Shown: positions 1-6,527, numbered from the stretch's first letter. The stretch: 6,980 nt of DNA from an uncultured Clostridia bacterium (GCA_946006895.1 CAMFZO010000079.1:1-6980), one strand, 5' to 3'. The notes: generated from the sequence alone by a model not told the origin. Program-made: numbers and translations.

Positions 1-43
1 TTCCTCTACGTCTCGTGGGCTCGGAGATGTGTATAAGAGACAG
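1..43 (+). other. Illumina Nextera i7 adapter read-through (artefact, not genomic)
   Basis: Bases 25-43 are exactly the 19-bp Tn5 mosaic end (AGATGTGTATAAGAGACAG). Bases 10-24 are the Nextera read-2 primer segment (GTCTCGTGGGCTCGG). Bases 2-9 (TCCTCTAC) match, from memory, the i7 index N712 as it stands in the primer, and base 1 is the last T of the P7 flow-cell sequence. The order index, read-2 segment, mosaic end is that of a library adapter joined to insert DNA, so this stretch was left at a contig end by incomplete trimming. Genomic sequence begins at base 44, directly in the rplJ reading frame. It should be masked and not interpreted as a transposon end. Confidence 0.98.
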
Positions 44-126
44 CCATCTCTTCCCTGGCCTTTGTGATCGACCAGATCCGCCAGCAGAAGGAAGGCCCCG
101 CTCCCGCAGAAGCTGCGGAAGCCTAA
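44..126 (+). CDS. rplJ: 50S ribosomal protein L10, C-terminal end (5' truncated)
   Basis: Only the last 26 codons are present, read from base 46 to the TAA at 124-126. The visible peptide begins ISSLAFVIDQIRQQKEG and ends in an Ala/Pro/Glu-rich tail. L10 anchors the L7/L12 dimers to 23S rRNA at the base of the ribosomal stalk, and its C-terminal helix is the part that binds those dimers. A hydrophobic helix followed by a charged, Ala-rich tail fits that region. The assignment rests mostly on position, 35 bases upstream of rplL in the conserved rplJ-rplL order, because 26 residues are too few for independent recognition. The truncation is caused by the contig end and adapter at 1-43, not by a biological break. 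Confidence 0.85.
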
Positions 127-147
127 TCTATCATCATACAATACTTT

Positions 148-153
148 AGGAGG
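148..153 (+). promoter_or_regulatory. Ribosome binding site of rplL
   Basis: A perfect AGGAGG lies 8 bases before the ATG at 162. It sits in the short A/T-rich rplJ-rplL gap. The very strong site suits a protein made in several copies per ribosome. Confidence 0.9.
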
Positions 154-161
154 ATTTTACA

Positions 162-533
162 ATGTCTGAAAAAATCGCTGCTCTGATCGAAGAAGTTAAG
201 GGCCTTACCGTTCTGGAACTGGCCGAGCTCGTACACGCTCTGGAAGACACCTTCGGTGTTTCCGCTGCTGCTGCCGCTGTTGCTGCTCCCGCTGCCGGCG
301 CTGCTGCCGAAGTGGAAGAGAAGACCGAATTCGATGTCGTTCTGAAGGAATGCGGCGCTTCCAAGCTGAATGTCATCAAGGTCATCCGTGCCGCTACCGG
401 CCTGGGCCTGAAGGAAGCCAAGGAGATCGCCGACAACTGCCCGAAGACCCTGAAGGAAGCCATCTCCAAGGAAGACGCGGAGAAGCTCGCTGCCGATCTG
501 AAGGAAGCCGGCGCTACCGTCGAGATCAAGTAA
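162..533 (+). CDS. rplL: 50S ribosomal protein L7/L12
   Basis: Complete gene for the 123-residue stalk protein, the usual length for the family. L7/L12 forms dimers on L10 and recruits and stimulates the translation GTPases (EF-Tu, EF-G, IF2, RF3). The N-terminal dimerisation helices (about residues 1-31) contain LTVLELAELVHALEDTFGVS. A flexible Ala/Pro hinge spans about residues 34-53. The C-terminal factor-binding domain (about 54-123) carries the hallmark KLNVIKVIRAATGLGLKEAK at 68-87. The ATG start is supported by a perfect upstream AGGAGG. The gene is cotranscribed with rplJ and ends 15 bases before a strong intrinsic terminator, so it is the last gene of this transcription unit. Nothing about it is abnormal. 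Confidence 0.99.
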   Translation: MSEKIAALIEEVKGLTVLELAELVHALEDTFGVSAAAAAVAAPAAGAAAEVEEKTEFDVVLKECGASKLNVIKVIRAATGLGLKEAKEIADNCPKTLKEAISKEDAEKLAADLKEAGATVEIK

Positions 534-548
534 TTTTATCTCACTATC

Positions 549-600
549 AAAAACCGAAGCTGTGCTGCTGCATAGCTTCGGTTTTTTCTTTTTTGTTTTG
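549..600 (+). terminator. Intrinsic terminator of the rplJ-rplL operon
   Basis: An A-rich 5' arm (549-561, AAAAACCGAAGCT) pairs perfectly with 574-586. Pairing continues inward through 562-565 and 570-573 with one G-U pair, leaving a TGCT tetraloop (566-569). The stem is therefore about 17 bp. A long T-rich tract (582-599) follows directly. Since the outer stem is A5/T5, the opposite strand also has a hairpin followed by five T, so the element might stop leftward transcripts that read through from the convergent operon. Confidence 0.95.
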
Positions 601-637
601 CCGACGGCGCACCCTGCAACCATGAACACACTTCCAT

Positions 638-660
638 CGCAGGGGCGGATGGCCCCTGCG
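638..660. repeat. GC-rich perfect palindrome in the intergenic region
   Basis: CGCAGGGGC (638-646) and GCCCCTGCG (652-660) are perfect 9-bp inverted arms around a 5-base loop GGATG. No T-tract follows on either strand (CATGAC to the right; the left flank read in reverse is ATGGAAG), so it does not look like an intrinsic terminator. It lies between two terminator hairpins in non-coding DNA and could be a short dispersed repeat of the REP type, but only one copy occurs in this window, so that is a guess. Confidence 0.5.
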
Positions 661-712
661 CATGACAATTCCTGCTGCAGGATCGGCATCCACAACGGCT
701 CGATAATCCAAT

Positions 713-749
713 AAAGCACCGGCTGGCGCATTGCGTCAACCGGTGCTTT
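713..749 (-). terminator. Terminator hairpin at the end of the leftward ecf-truA-clp-HAD operon
   Basis: AAAGCACCGG (713-722) and CCGGTGCTTT (740-749) are perfect 10-bp arms. After one C/A mismatch (723/739) the stem continues with 724-729 pairing to 733-738, including a G-U pair. The hairpin begins 16 bases past the stop codon of the HAD phosphatase gene. On the - strand the T-run is short (TTT then ATT), and on the + strand TTTCTT follows, so it is a weak-tailed, possibly bidirectional terminator. Position and symmetry between two convergent operons support the call. Confidence 0.75.
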
Positions 750-765
750 CTTATATGCCGGAAAC

Positions 766-1548
766 TTATATCAGTCCAAAATGCTCCAGCGCTTTTTGCA
801 GTCCATCGGCGTCACAGTCGGCAGTCACATAGTCGGCGGCAGCCAGACACTCCGGCGTGGCGTTTCCCATGGCGACGCCGATCCCGGCGGTACGGAGCAT
901 CTCAATGTCATTTTCCGAATCGCCGAAGGCAATGGACTCAGCGGGCAGAATGTTGTGCCGGGACAGGATCTCCAGCATGGCGCTGGCCTTGCCGCCGTCG
1001 CGGGAAATAATATCGCATCCGTAATCAAACCACTGGGTCATGCGGCTTGTGGGTGCCAGAGCCATCGGCGCTGCCATCTCCTCGCGCCGGAGAAACATGA
1101 CGATCTTATAGACAGGCTGCTTCAGCATGGGCTGCAACGGCCCGGTCTTCGGCAGCCTTGTGTGGATGGCTTCCATGGCCTCCATGACCCGCTCGTTGCA
1201 GAAATTCAGAACGTTTTTTTCGCCGCTGACCATCCAGCAGGCGCAGCCATTTTGCTCCACCCACTCCAGGATCCGTGCCACCTCCGTCGGGTCAATGGGC
1301 GTGCCGTAGAGCAGCTCTCCATCCGCGCTGTAGGCATCCTGACCGTTGTTGGTGAGCAGGCCGTCAAACTGCAGGCCGTCCAGCAGATGCTCCGAGGCGA
1401 TCTCAAATTTGGAGCGGCCTGTGGCCACATAGCACAAAACGCCCTTTTCCCGCAGGCGCTCCAGGGCCTGCTTTGCTGAGGGCGGGTACACCTTCGTCCG
1501 CAGAGAGACCAGAGTCCCGTCGATATCAAAAAATGCCGCCCGGATCAT
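766..1548 (-). CDS. Cof-type HAD-IIB family hydrolase (phosphatase)
   Basis: A 260-residue cytosolic phosphatase of the haloacid dehalogenase superfamily, Cof/IIB branch; these dephosphorylate sugar phosphates, FMN, PLP or similar small molecules, and the substrate cannot be read from sequence. Motif I is FFDIDGTL with nucleophile Asp8 and acid/base Asp10. Motif II is VATGR (Thr43). Motif III is Lys187 in DGGKASAM. Motif IV is FGDSENDIEM with the Mg-binding Asp210 and Asp214. The long insertion between motifs II and III is the C2 cap typical of this branch, and the length is normal. All catalytic residues are present. The ATG overlaps the clp stop codon as ATGA (1545-1548), with GGAG 11 bases upstream inside clp, so translation is probably coupled. 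It is the last gene of the operon. No specific gene name can be justified. Confidence 0.95.
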   Translation of the reverse strand: MIRAAFFDIDGTLVSLRTKVYPPSAKQALERLREKGVLCYVATGRSKFEIASEHLLDGLQFDGLLTNNGQDAYSADGELLYGTPIDPTEVARILEWVEQNGCACWMVSGEKNVLNFCNERVMEAMEAIHTRLPKTGPLQPMLKQPVYKIVMFLRREEMAAPMALAPTSRMTQWFDYGCDIISRDGGKASAMLEILSRHNILPAESIAFGDSENDIEMLRTAGIGVAMGNATPECLAAADYVTADCDADGLQKALEHFGLI

Positions 1549-3818
1549 AAGGCCATGATCTCCGCTTTTTCGCCGTCCGCCGTCAGCTTGATCCGGGAGA
1601 TGGGATGCTCATAGCTGTCGATGATACGCTCTGCGATGCCGTCCTCCAGCTCGCGCTGGATGGTGCGGCGGAGATTTCTCGCGCCGTAGGTGACGGAATA
1701 GGACTTTTTCACCAGGTAGTCGAGGATCCTCTCGTCCCAGGTCAGGGCGATGCCGTGTTCCTCCAGATTCTCGCGCAGCTCGCCCAGCATGATAGCGGCG
1801 ATACCGCGGAAGTTCTCCTCCGTCAGCTTGTTGAAGCAGACGATTTCATCCACACGGTTGAGAAATTCCGGGCGCAGCAGCTCCTGCAGAGCTTTCATAG
1901 CCTTGTCCTTACTCTGCTCGGACACGCTGCGGCCAAAGCCCACAGAGCCGTCCTTACGGTCGGAGCCTGCGTTGGAGGTCATGACAATGATCGTGTTTTC
2001 AAAGTTCACCACACGGCCCTGGGCATCGGTGATGCGGCCGTCGTCAAGGATCTGCAGCAGTACGTTGAGCACGTCGGGATGAGCCTTTTCCAGCTCGTCA
2101 AAGAGGATGACGGAATAGGGCTTGCGGCGGATCTTCTCCGTCAGCTGGCCCGCCTCGTCATAGCCCACGTAGCCGGGAGGCGATCCGATGAGCTTGGAGA
2201 CGGAATGGCGCTCCATATACTCGGACATATCCAGCCGTACCAGAGAGTCCACCGAATCGAACAGCTCGTCGGCAAGGCATTTGACCAGCTCCGTTTTTCC
2301 CACGCCGGTGGAACCGACGAAGATAAAGGAGACGGGGTGCTTCTTGGTGGCGATGCCCACGCGGCTGCGGCGGATGGCGGATGCAACGGCCGAAATGGCC
2401 TCATCTTGACCTACAATGCGCTTTTTCAAGCGCTCCTCCAGGGTGCGAAGCTGCTCATATTCCTGGGCGCGGATCTTGCTGGCGGGGATCTTCGTCCACA
2501 TTTCAATGACACGGGCCAGATTCTCCATGGTCAGCGTGGGGGCCGGCTTGGCCTCCAGCTCTGCGATCTCCTGGTCCAGCCGCAGAACGTTGGTGCGCAG
2601 GGTGGCAAGGCGCTCGTAATGCTCGTTTTCCGTATCCTCGGTGAGCATCTTGATCTCCAGCTCATAGTCTGCCTTTTCCTTGCGTTTTTCCGCCAGGTCG
2701 GAGATCTCCTTGGTATGCAGGTTCAGGTCGGAGCAGGCCTCGTCCAGCAGGTCTATGGCCTTGTCCGGCAGGAAGCGGTCGGTGATATAGCGCTCGGAGA
2801 GGACGACGGCCTGCCGTGCGATCTCGTCAGGCACCCGGACGCCGTGGAACAACTCATAGTAGTGGGCAATGCCGCGCAAAATCGCCGTTGCCTCCTCGAT
2901 GGTCGGTTCCGTCACGGTGACGGGCTGGAAGCGGCGCTCCAGGGCGGCGTCCTTTTCGATATATTTCCGGTACTCGGCAAAGGTGGTGGCGCCGATGACC
3001 TGGATCTCGCCCCGGGAGAGGGCGGGCTTCAGGATGTTGGCGGCACTCATGGAGCCTTCCGCGTCACCCGCACCCACCAGATTGTGGACCTCGTCGATGA
3101 CCAGGATGATATTGCCGCAGGCCTTGACCTCGGCAATGAGGCTCTTCATGCGGCTTTCAAACTGGCCCCGGAACTGGGTGCCTGCCACCAGGGCGGTCAG
3201 GTCCAGAAGGTAGACCTCCTTGTCCCGGAGCTTGTAGGGCACGTTGCCCGCCACAATGCGCTGGGCAAGGCCCTCGGCGATGGCGGTCTTACCCACGCCG
3301 GGTTCACCGATCAGGCAGGGGTTGTTCTTCTGACGGCGGTTGAGGATCTGCACCACCCGCTCTGTCTCCACCTCGCGGCCGATGATCTTGTCCATGGCGT
3401 TGTCGCGGGCTCTGGCGGTGAGATTGATGCAGTAATTGTCCAGAAACTTGTGCTTCTGCTTCTTGGGCTTGTCCGGCGCAGGCTCCTTGGACTTCTCCTT
3501 CGGTTCCTCCTTGGGCACGATGGCGTCCGGGCCGCCGAACAGGCGGTTCATATGGGGGAAGGTAGCGGTGCGGCTGCCGATGTCGTCCTCATCCTCCTCA
3601 TCCTCGGGCTGCATCAGCGCCATCATTTCACTGTTCAGGCCCTCCAGGTCCTCGTCGGTGATGCCCATGCGCTCGACGATGTCATCGACCTGCTTGATGC
3701 CCAGCTCTCTGGCGCATTTCAGGCACAGGCCCTCGTTGATGCTTTTGCCGTTTTCTACCTTGGTGATAAAAACTACAGCAACATTTTTCTTGCATCTGCT
3801 GCAAATGGTCGGTTTCAT
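1545..3818 (-). CDS. clpE: ClpE-type Clp ATPase (AAA+ unfoldase with N-terminal zinc finger; ClpC/ClpE family)
   Basis: A 757-residue HSP100 unfoldase that should thread proteins into the ClpP peptidase in the cytosol. Instead of the double Clp-N domain of ClpC, residues 6-35 form a zinc finger with CX2CX22CX2C spacing (Cys6, 9, 32, 35), as in ClpE. An acidic run (71-79) and a Lys/Glu/Pro linker (about 100-124) follow. D1 has Walker A GEPGVGKT (171-178), pore loop QFRG (215-218), Walker B ILVIDE (238-243) and Arg295-Arg296. A short coiled coil (about 372-424) replaces the longer ClpB middle domain. D2 has Walker A GSTGVGKT (502-509), pore loop GYVGYDE (549-555), Walker B VILFDE (570-575), a VGF ClpP-docking loop (626-628) and sensor-2 GAR (712-714). 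Both ATPase sites look intact. The start at 3818 is preferred over an in-frame ATG at 3872 because GGAGG lies 8 bases upstream and the longer form would overlap the preceding gene. Many pipelines would call it ClpC. Confidence 0.93.
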   Translation of the reverse strand: MKPTICSRCKKNVAVVFITKVENGKSINEGLCLKCARELGIKQVDDIVERMGITDEDLEGLNSEMMALMQPEDEEDEDDIGSRTATFPHMNRLFGGPDAIVPKEEPKEKSKEPAPDKPKKQKHKFLDNYCINLTARARDNAMDKIIGREVETERVVQILNRRQKNNPCLIGEPGVGKTAIAEGLAQRIVAGNVPYKLRDKEVYLLDLTALVAGTQFRGQFESRMKSLIAEVKACGNIILVIDEVHNLVGAGDAEGSMSAANILKPALSRGEIQVIGATTFAEYRKYIEKDAALERRFQPVTVTEPTIEEATAILRGIAHYYELFHGVRVPDEIARQAVVLSERYITDRFLPDKAIDLLDEACSDLNLHTKEISDLAEKRKEKADYELEIKMLTEDTENEHYERLATLRTNVLRLDQEIAELEAKPAPTLTMENLARVIEMWTKIPASKIRAQEYEQLRTLEERLKKRIVGQDEAISAVASAIRRSRVGIATKKHPVSFIFVGSTGVGKTELVKCLADELFDSVDSLVRLDMSEYMERHSVSKLIGSPPGYVGYDEAGQLTEKIRRKPYSVILFDELEKAHPDVLNVLLQILDDGRITDAQGRVVNFENTIIVMTSNAGSDRKDGSVGFGRSVSEQSKDKAMKALQELLRPEFLNRVDEIVCFNKLTEENFRGIAAIMLGELRENLEEHGIALTWDERILDYLVKKSYSVTYGARNLRRTIQRELEDGIAERIIDSYEHPISRIKLTADGEKAEIMAL

Positions 3819-3826
3819 AGAAAGTT

Positions 3827-3831
3827 CCTCC
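3827..3831 (-). promoter_or_regulatory. Ribosome binding site deciding the clp start
   Basis: Read on the - strand, GGAGG (within GGAGGAA) lies 8 bases before the ATG at 3818. It falls in the 14-base gap after the stop codon of the upstream gene. The alternative in-frame ATG at 3872 would lie inside the upstream gene, so the shorter protein is the better call. Confidence 0.88.
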
Positions 3832-3832
3832 G

Positions 3833-4957
3833 TTAGGGGATAAATAGGGTCGCCTGGCTGCCGTCCAGGCAAAAGGCGGTGCCGTCGGAACGGACATAGG
3901 CGGCAAGGAAACCGCCGCGCTCTGTTTCGGCGCAGGTCCTTAAGGACCGGTCATAGATGCTCAGGCCGTCGGCGGTCAGCAGGGCCGTGTAGCTGCCGCA
4001 GGTGTCCAGGGACAGGGGCGCTGCCACACGGCAGAAGCCCGCGCTTTTTCCGTCGGTGTCCAGCAGCATCAGGCCGCAGGCCTCCTGGTCATAGAGGTCG
4101 TAGACGGCGGCAAGGAAGCCGTCGCCGAAGCTGTAGGCACACAAATCGCCCTCGTTTTCCGGGTATTTGCGCAGCAGCGTGCCCTCGGCAGTGAAGAAGG
4201 CCAGGCTCGTCTCACCGACAGCGCAGAGGCGGTCGTCCTCCAAGAAAGCCAGGTCGTAGACAAGCTGGGCGCCCAGAGGCAGTTCCCCGACAGGCTCGGT
4301 GCTGTCGGTGGCAAAGAGCAGTGCGGAGGAGGACAGCTCCAGCTCCTCCTGCCCCAATGCCACCGCCGAAACAAAGCTGCCGTCGGGAGAAACGGCGCAG
4401 GCGCATAAATCTCGTGTAGCCGAGCTGTGGCGGAAGCGAAGCTCTCCGCTCGGGCTGTAGACCTCCAGCACGGCGCGGCAGCCGTCGCCTGCGGACAGGA
4501 CGGCAAAGCTGCCGTTTTCCGCCAGGTCGGCGTCAAAGACGGCGGTGACGGCGGTGGTACAGCGTTCCCTGCCTGTGCTGTCCAGCAGGGTCAGCCTTGA
4601 CCCGCCGATCTCATAGGCCAGCAGGAAGTCTCCCCTGCTCTTGAGCGCCAGATCCTGTCCGCCGGTGATCTCAGCCCTTGCGCGGACCGTGCCGTCAGCA
4701 TCATAGAAAGAGACGGCATTGCCGGCGGCCACGACCAGGCAGTCATCCGTCACGGCATAGACGCCGTTTTCCACAGGAAAGGCCGCGCCGTCGGCACCGA
4801 GATAGCGGAAAAACCGCTTGACGCCGTCCATCTCCGTGCTTTGGTCCAAAAAGAACAGGGCCAGCAGTACCGCAGCCAGCAGTACCGCCAGCGCAAAAAT
4901 CAGCCAGCGCCGCCCATGCTTTTTGGGGACCTGGATGATCTCCGCCTTATCGGACAT
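3833..4957 (-). CDS. DUF5711-like membrane-anchored beta-propeller protein of unknown function
   Basis: A 374-residue protein with a basic cytosolic N-terminus (KKHGRR, residues 12-17), one hydrophobic segment (about 18-37) and a large domain predicted to lie outside the membrane. That domain shows recurring strand-turn units ending in D/S-x-x-G-type turns: YDADGTV (85-91), LDSTGRE (125-131), YSPSGEL (167-173), FTAEGTL (255-261) and LDTDGKS (299-305). This is the pattern of WD40/PQQ-like propeller blades. The layout matches, from memory, DUF5711 proteins of Clostridia, whose role is unknown. No catalytic motif is visible, and there is no lipobox or LPXTG signal. The start at ATG 4957 is chosen over an in-frame start at 4981 because GGGGAGGTG lies just upstream and the protein then opens MSDKAEII. 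It overlaps the end of truA by 11 bases and ends 14 bases before clp. Confidence 0.8.
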   Translation of the reverse strand: MSDKAEIIQVPKKHGRRWLIFALAVLLAAVLLALFFLDQSTEMDGVKRFFRYLGADGAAFPVENGVYAVTDDCLVVAAGNAVSFYDADGTVRARAEITGGQDLALKSRGDFLLAYEIGGSRLTLLDSTGRERCTTAVTAVFDADLAENGSFAVLSAGDGCRAVLEVYSPSGELRFRHSSATRDLCACAVSPDGSFVSAVALGQEELELSSSALLFATDSTEPVGELPLGAQLVYDLAFLEDDRLCAVGETSLAFFTAEGTLLRKYPENEGDLCAYSFGDGFLAAVYDLYDQEACGLMLLDTDGKSAGFCRVAAPLSLDTCGSYTALLTADGLSIYDRSLRTCAETERGGFLAAYVRSDGTAFCLDGSQATLFIP

Positions 4958-5711
4958 GGAAGGCCACCTCCCCGTCGTCATACCATAGCTGCGTCATATA
5001 AAGGCCCCCCGGCGGGACCGTCGGGCCGGCGGCGGTACGGTTGCCGGCCTCCAGAATCTTGCCGATGTCTCCGGGTGCCAGCTTTCCTTCGGCGGCGTAG
5101 ACCACCGTGCCCGTCATGGCGCGGGCCATATTATAGAGGAAGCCGTTGGCGCAGATGCGAAGATAGATCAGTTCACCGTCCCGCTCCACCTCAAAATGGT
5201 GGACCGTGCGGATCGTGGATCTCACGTCGGTGCCCACGGAACGGACGGCGGCAAAATCGTGGGTGCCCACAAACTGGGCCGCCGCCTGCCGCATGACCTC
5301 CTCGTCCAAATGCTTGGGATAAAACCAGGCGCGGTTTACATAAAACGGGTCGCGGATGTGGGAATTGTAAATCTGATAGGTATATTCCTTTTTCACACAG
5401 GAGCCGATGGCGTTAAAACCGTCGTGGACCTCGCGGGCGTCATAGACCACGATGTCCCCCGGCAGATGGGTGTTGAGGGCGTAGGGCAGCCGCCCGCACG
5501 GAATGGCGGACTCGGTGCGGAAATTGGCGACGTAGACCCTGGCATGGACGCCGGCGTCCGTCCGACCGCAGCCGGTCAGATGCACCTTATGCCCGACCAC
5601 AGCGGCAGCCGCCTCCTCCAGCGTCTGCGCCACGGTACGGGCATTTTTCTGCACCTGCCAGCCGTGATAGGCCGAGCCGTCGTATTTCAAAAACAGGGCG
5701 ATATTACGCAC
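4947..5711 (-). CDS. truA: tRNA pseudouridine(38-40) synthase TruA
   Basis: Complete 254-residue enzyme that converts uridines 38, 39 and 40 in the tRNA anticodon arm to pseudouridine, in the cytosol. The N-terminus FLKYDGSAYHGWQVQ (residues 7-21) is typical of TruA. The catalytic aspartate is Asp52 in GCGRTDAGVHA. KEYTYQIYN (108-116) carries the conserved active-site tyrosine region, FLYNMARAM (191-199) is the C-terminal core motif, and VPPGGLY (232-238) is the family's closing signature. Length is normal for a Firmicutes TruA. The start is GTG at 5711, chosen because GGAGGG lies 6 bases upstream and the encoded MRNIALFLKYDG matches family N-termini. It follows ecfT by 12 bases and overlaps the next gene by 11. 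The ecfA-ecfT-truA order is common in Firmicutes. Confidence 0.98.
   Translation of the reverse strand: MRNIALFLKYDGSAYHGWQVQKNARTVAQTLEEAAAAVVGHKVHLTGCGRTDAGVHARVYVANFRTESAIPCGRLPYALNTHLPGDIVVYDAREVHDGFNAIGSCVKKEYTYQIYNSHIRDPFYVNRAWFYPKHLDEEVMRQAAAQFVGTHDFAAVRSVGTDVRSTIRTVHHFEVERDGELIYLRICANGFLYNMARAMTGTVVYAAEGKLAPGDIGKILEAGNRTAAGPTVPPGGLYMTQLWYDDGEVAFHVR
4966..4973 (-). promoter_or_regulatory. Ribosome binding site deciding the DUF5711-like gene start
   Basis: Read on the - strand, GGGGAGGTG-type sequence inside the truA 3' end places GGAGG 9 bases before the ATG at 4957. It favours the 374-residue form over an 8-residue N-terminal extension. Confidence 0.8.
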
Positions 5712-5716
5712 AATGT

Positions 5717-5722
5717 CCCTCC
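5717..5722 (-). promoter_or_regulatory. Ribosome binding site supporting the GTG start of truA
   Basis: Read on the - strand, GGAGGG fills most of the 12-base gap between the ecfT stop codon (5724-5726) and the GTG at 5711. It settles the non-ATG start. Confidence 0.88.
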
Positions 5723-5723
5723 A

Positions 5724-6527
5724 TTATAAAGCAAATTGCCTTAAAACGATGACCGCCGCCAGCAGCAGCGCCCCCAGCAGCAGCGCAGTCACATCGCGGC
5801 CCCGGTAGTGAAGCTGCTTGAGCTTGGTACGGCCCTTGCCGCCGTGGTAGCAGCGGCACTCCATGGCGGTAGCCAGCTCATCGGCGCGGCGGAACGCGCT
5901 GACGAACAGCGGCACCAGAATCGGGATCAGGGCCTTGGCACGGCGGAAGATATTGCCTGTTTCAAAATCCGCGCCGCGGGCCTTCTGGGCAGAGATGATC
6001 TTGTCCGTCTCCTCGATGAGGGTGGGGATAAAGCGCAGGGCAATGCTCATCATCATCGCCAGCTCATGGACGGGAAACCGGAGCTTTTTCAGCGGCGACA
6101 GAAGGGATTCCAGACCGTCGGTCAGGGCGATGGGCGAGGTGGTGTAGGTCAGCAGGAAGGTGCCCATGACCAGCATCATAATGCGCAAAACCAGGAAAAA
6201 GGCGTTCTGGATTCCCTCGTAGGTGATCTTGAAGATCCAGAATTCCACCAGCACCCGGCCCTCAGAATAGAACAAGTTGAGCAGAGCGGTAAAGATAATA
6301 ATGATAATCAGGGGCTTGAGTCCCTTGAACAGTGCCTTCAGGCGGATACGGGACAGGGCCACTGCCGTGACCAGAAAAGCCAGCGCCACCGCGTAGGAGA
6401 CGAACCACTTGCACAGAAACAGGGCGACAATGTAGACGATGACCAGCAGCAGCTTGGTTCGGGGATCCAGACGGTGAACGACGGTATCTCCGGGGAAATA
6501 CTGGCCCAGGGTGATGTCCTTAAGCAC
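5724..6527 (-). CDS. ecfT: ECF transporter transmembrane component EcfT
   Basis: A 267-residue integral membrane protein that couples the EcfA ATPases to exchangeable substrate-binding S proteins for vitamin or transition-metal uptake. LGQYFPGDTVVHRLDPRTK (7-25) is the characteristic N-terminus. Hydrophobic segments lie at about 24-40, 43-58, 72-88, 108-128 and 247-264. The cytosolic coupling region between the last two carries the first signature QKARGADF (181-188) and a second one as AMECRCYHGGKGRT (221-234), in place of AMEARGY seen in many homologues. The start is placed at GTG 6527, giving MLKDITLG, because AAGGGGGG lies at a suitable distance; an in-frame GTG at 6536 adds three residues but abuts the G-run. 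The gene overlaps the ecfA stop by 8 bases. The S component is not in the window, so the substrate is unknown. Confidence 0.96.
   Translation of the reverse strand: MLKDITLGQYFPGDTVVHRLDPRTKLLLVIVYIVALFLCKWFVSYAVALAFLVTAVALSRIRLKALFKGLKPLIIIIIFTALLNLFYSEGRVLVEFWIFKITYEGIQNAFFLVLRIMMLVMGTFLLTYTTSPIALTDGLESLLSPLKKLRFPVHELAMMMSIALRFIPTLIEETDKIISAQKARGADFETGNIFRRAKALIPILVPLFVSAFRRADELATAMECRCYHGGKGRTKLKQLHYRGRDVTALLLGALLLAAVIVLRQFAL

Noticed and set aside
25..43. Tn5 mosaic end as evidence of a transposon
   Set aside because: The mosaic end is preceded by a Nextera read-2 segment and an index sequence, so it is library adapter and not a natural Tn5 or IS50 insertion.
241..310. Repeated GCT/GCC tract as a microsatellite
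   Set aside because: It encodes the Ala/Pro hinge of L7/L12, which is normal for the family.
123..731. 202-codon open frame on the - strand across rplL and the spacer
   Set aside because: It runs antisense through rplL and two terminator hairpins, has no clear ribosome binding site, and reads as a low-complexity Ser/Gly peptide.
1605..3836. 743-codon open frame on the + strand opposite clp
   Set aside because: It is an antisense shadow. High GC at third positions of the - strand gene suppresses stop codons on the other strand. Its translation is low-complexity and matches no family, whereas the - strand encodes an intact Clp ATPase.
3819..4100. CtsR operator or heat-shock promoter upstream of clp
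   Set aside because: I looked for the GGTCAAA-type direct repeat on both strands and for a CIRCE-like inverted repeat and saw neither; the region is coding sequence of the preceding gene.
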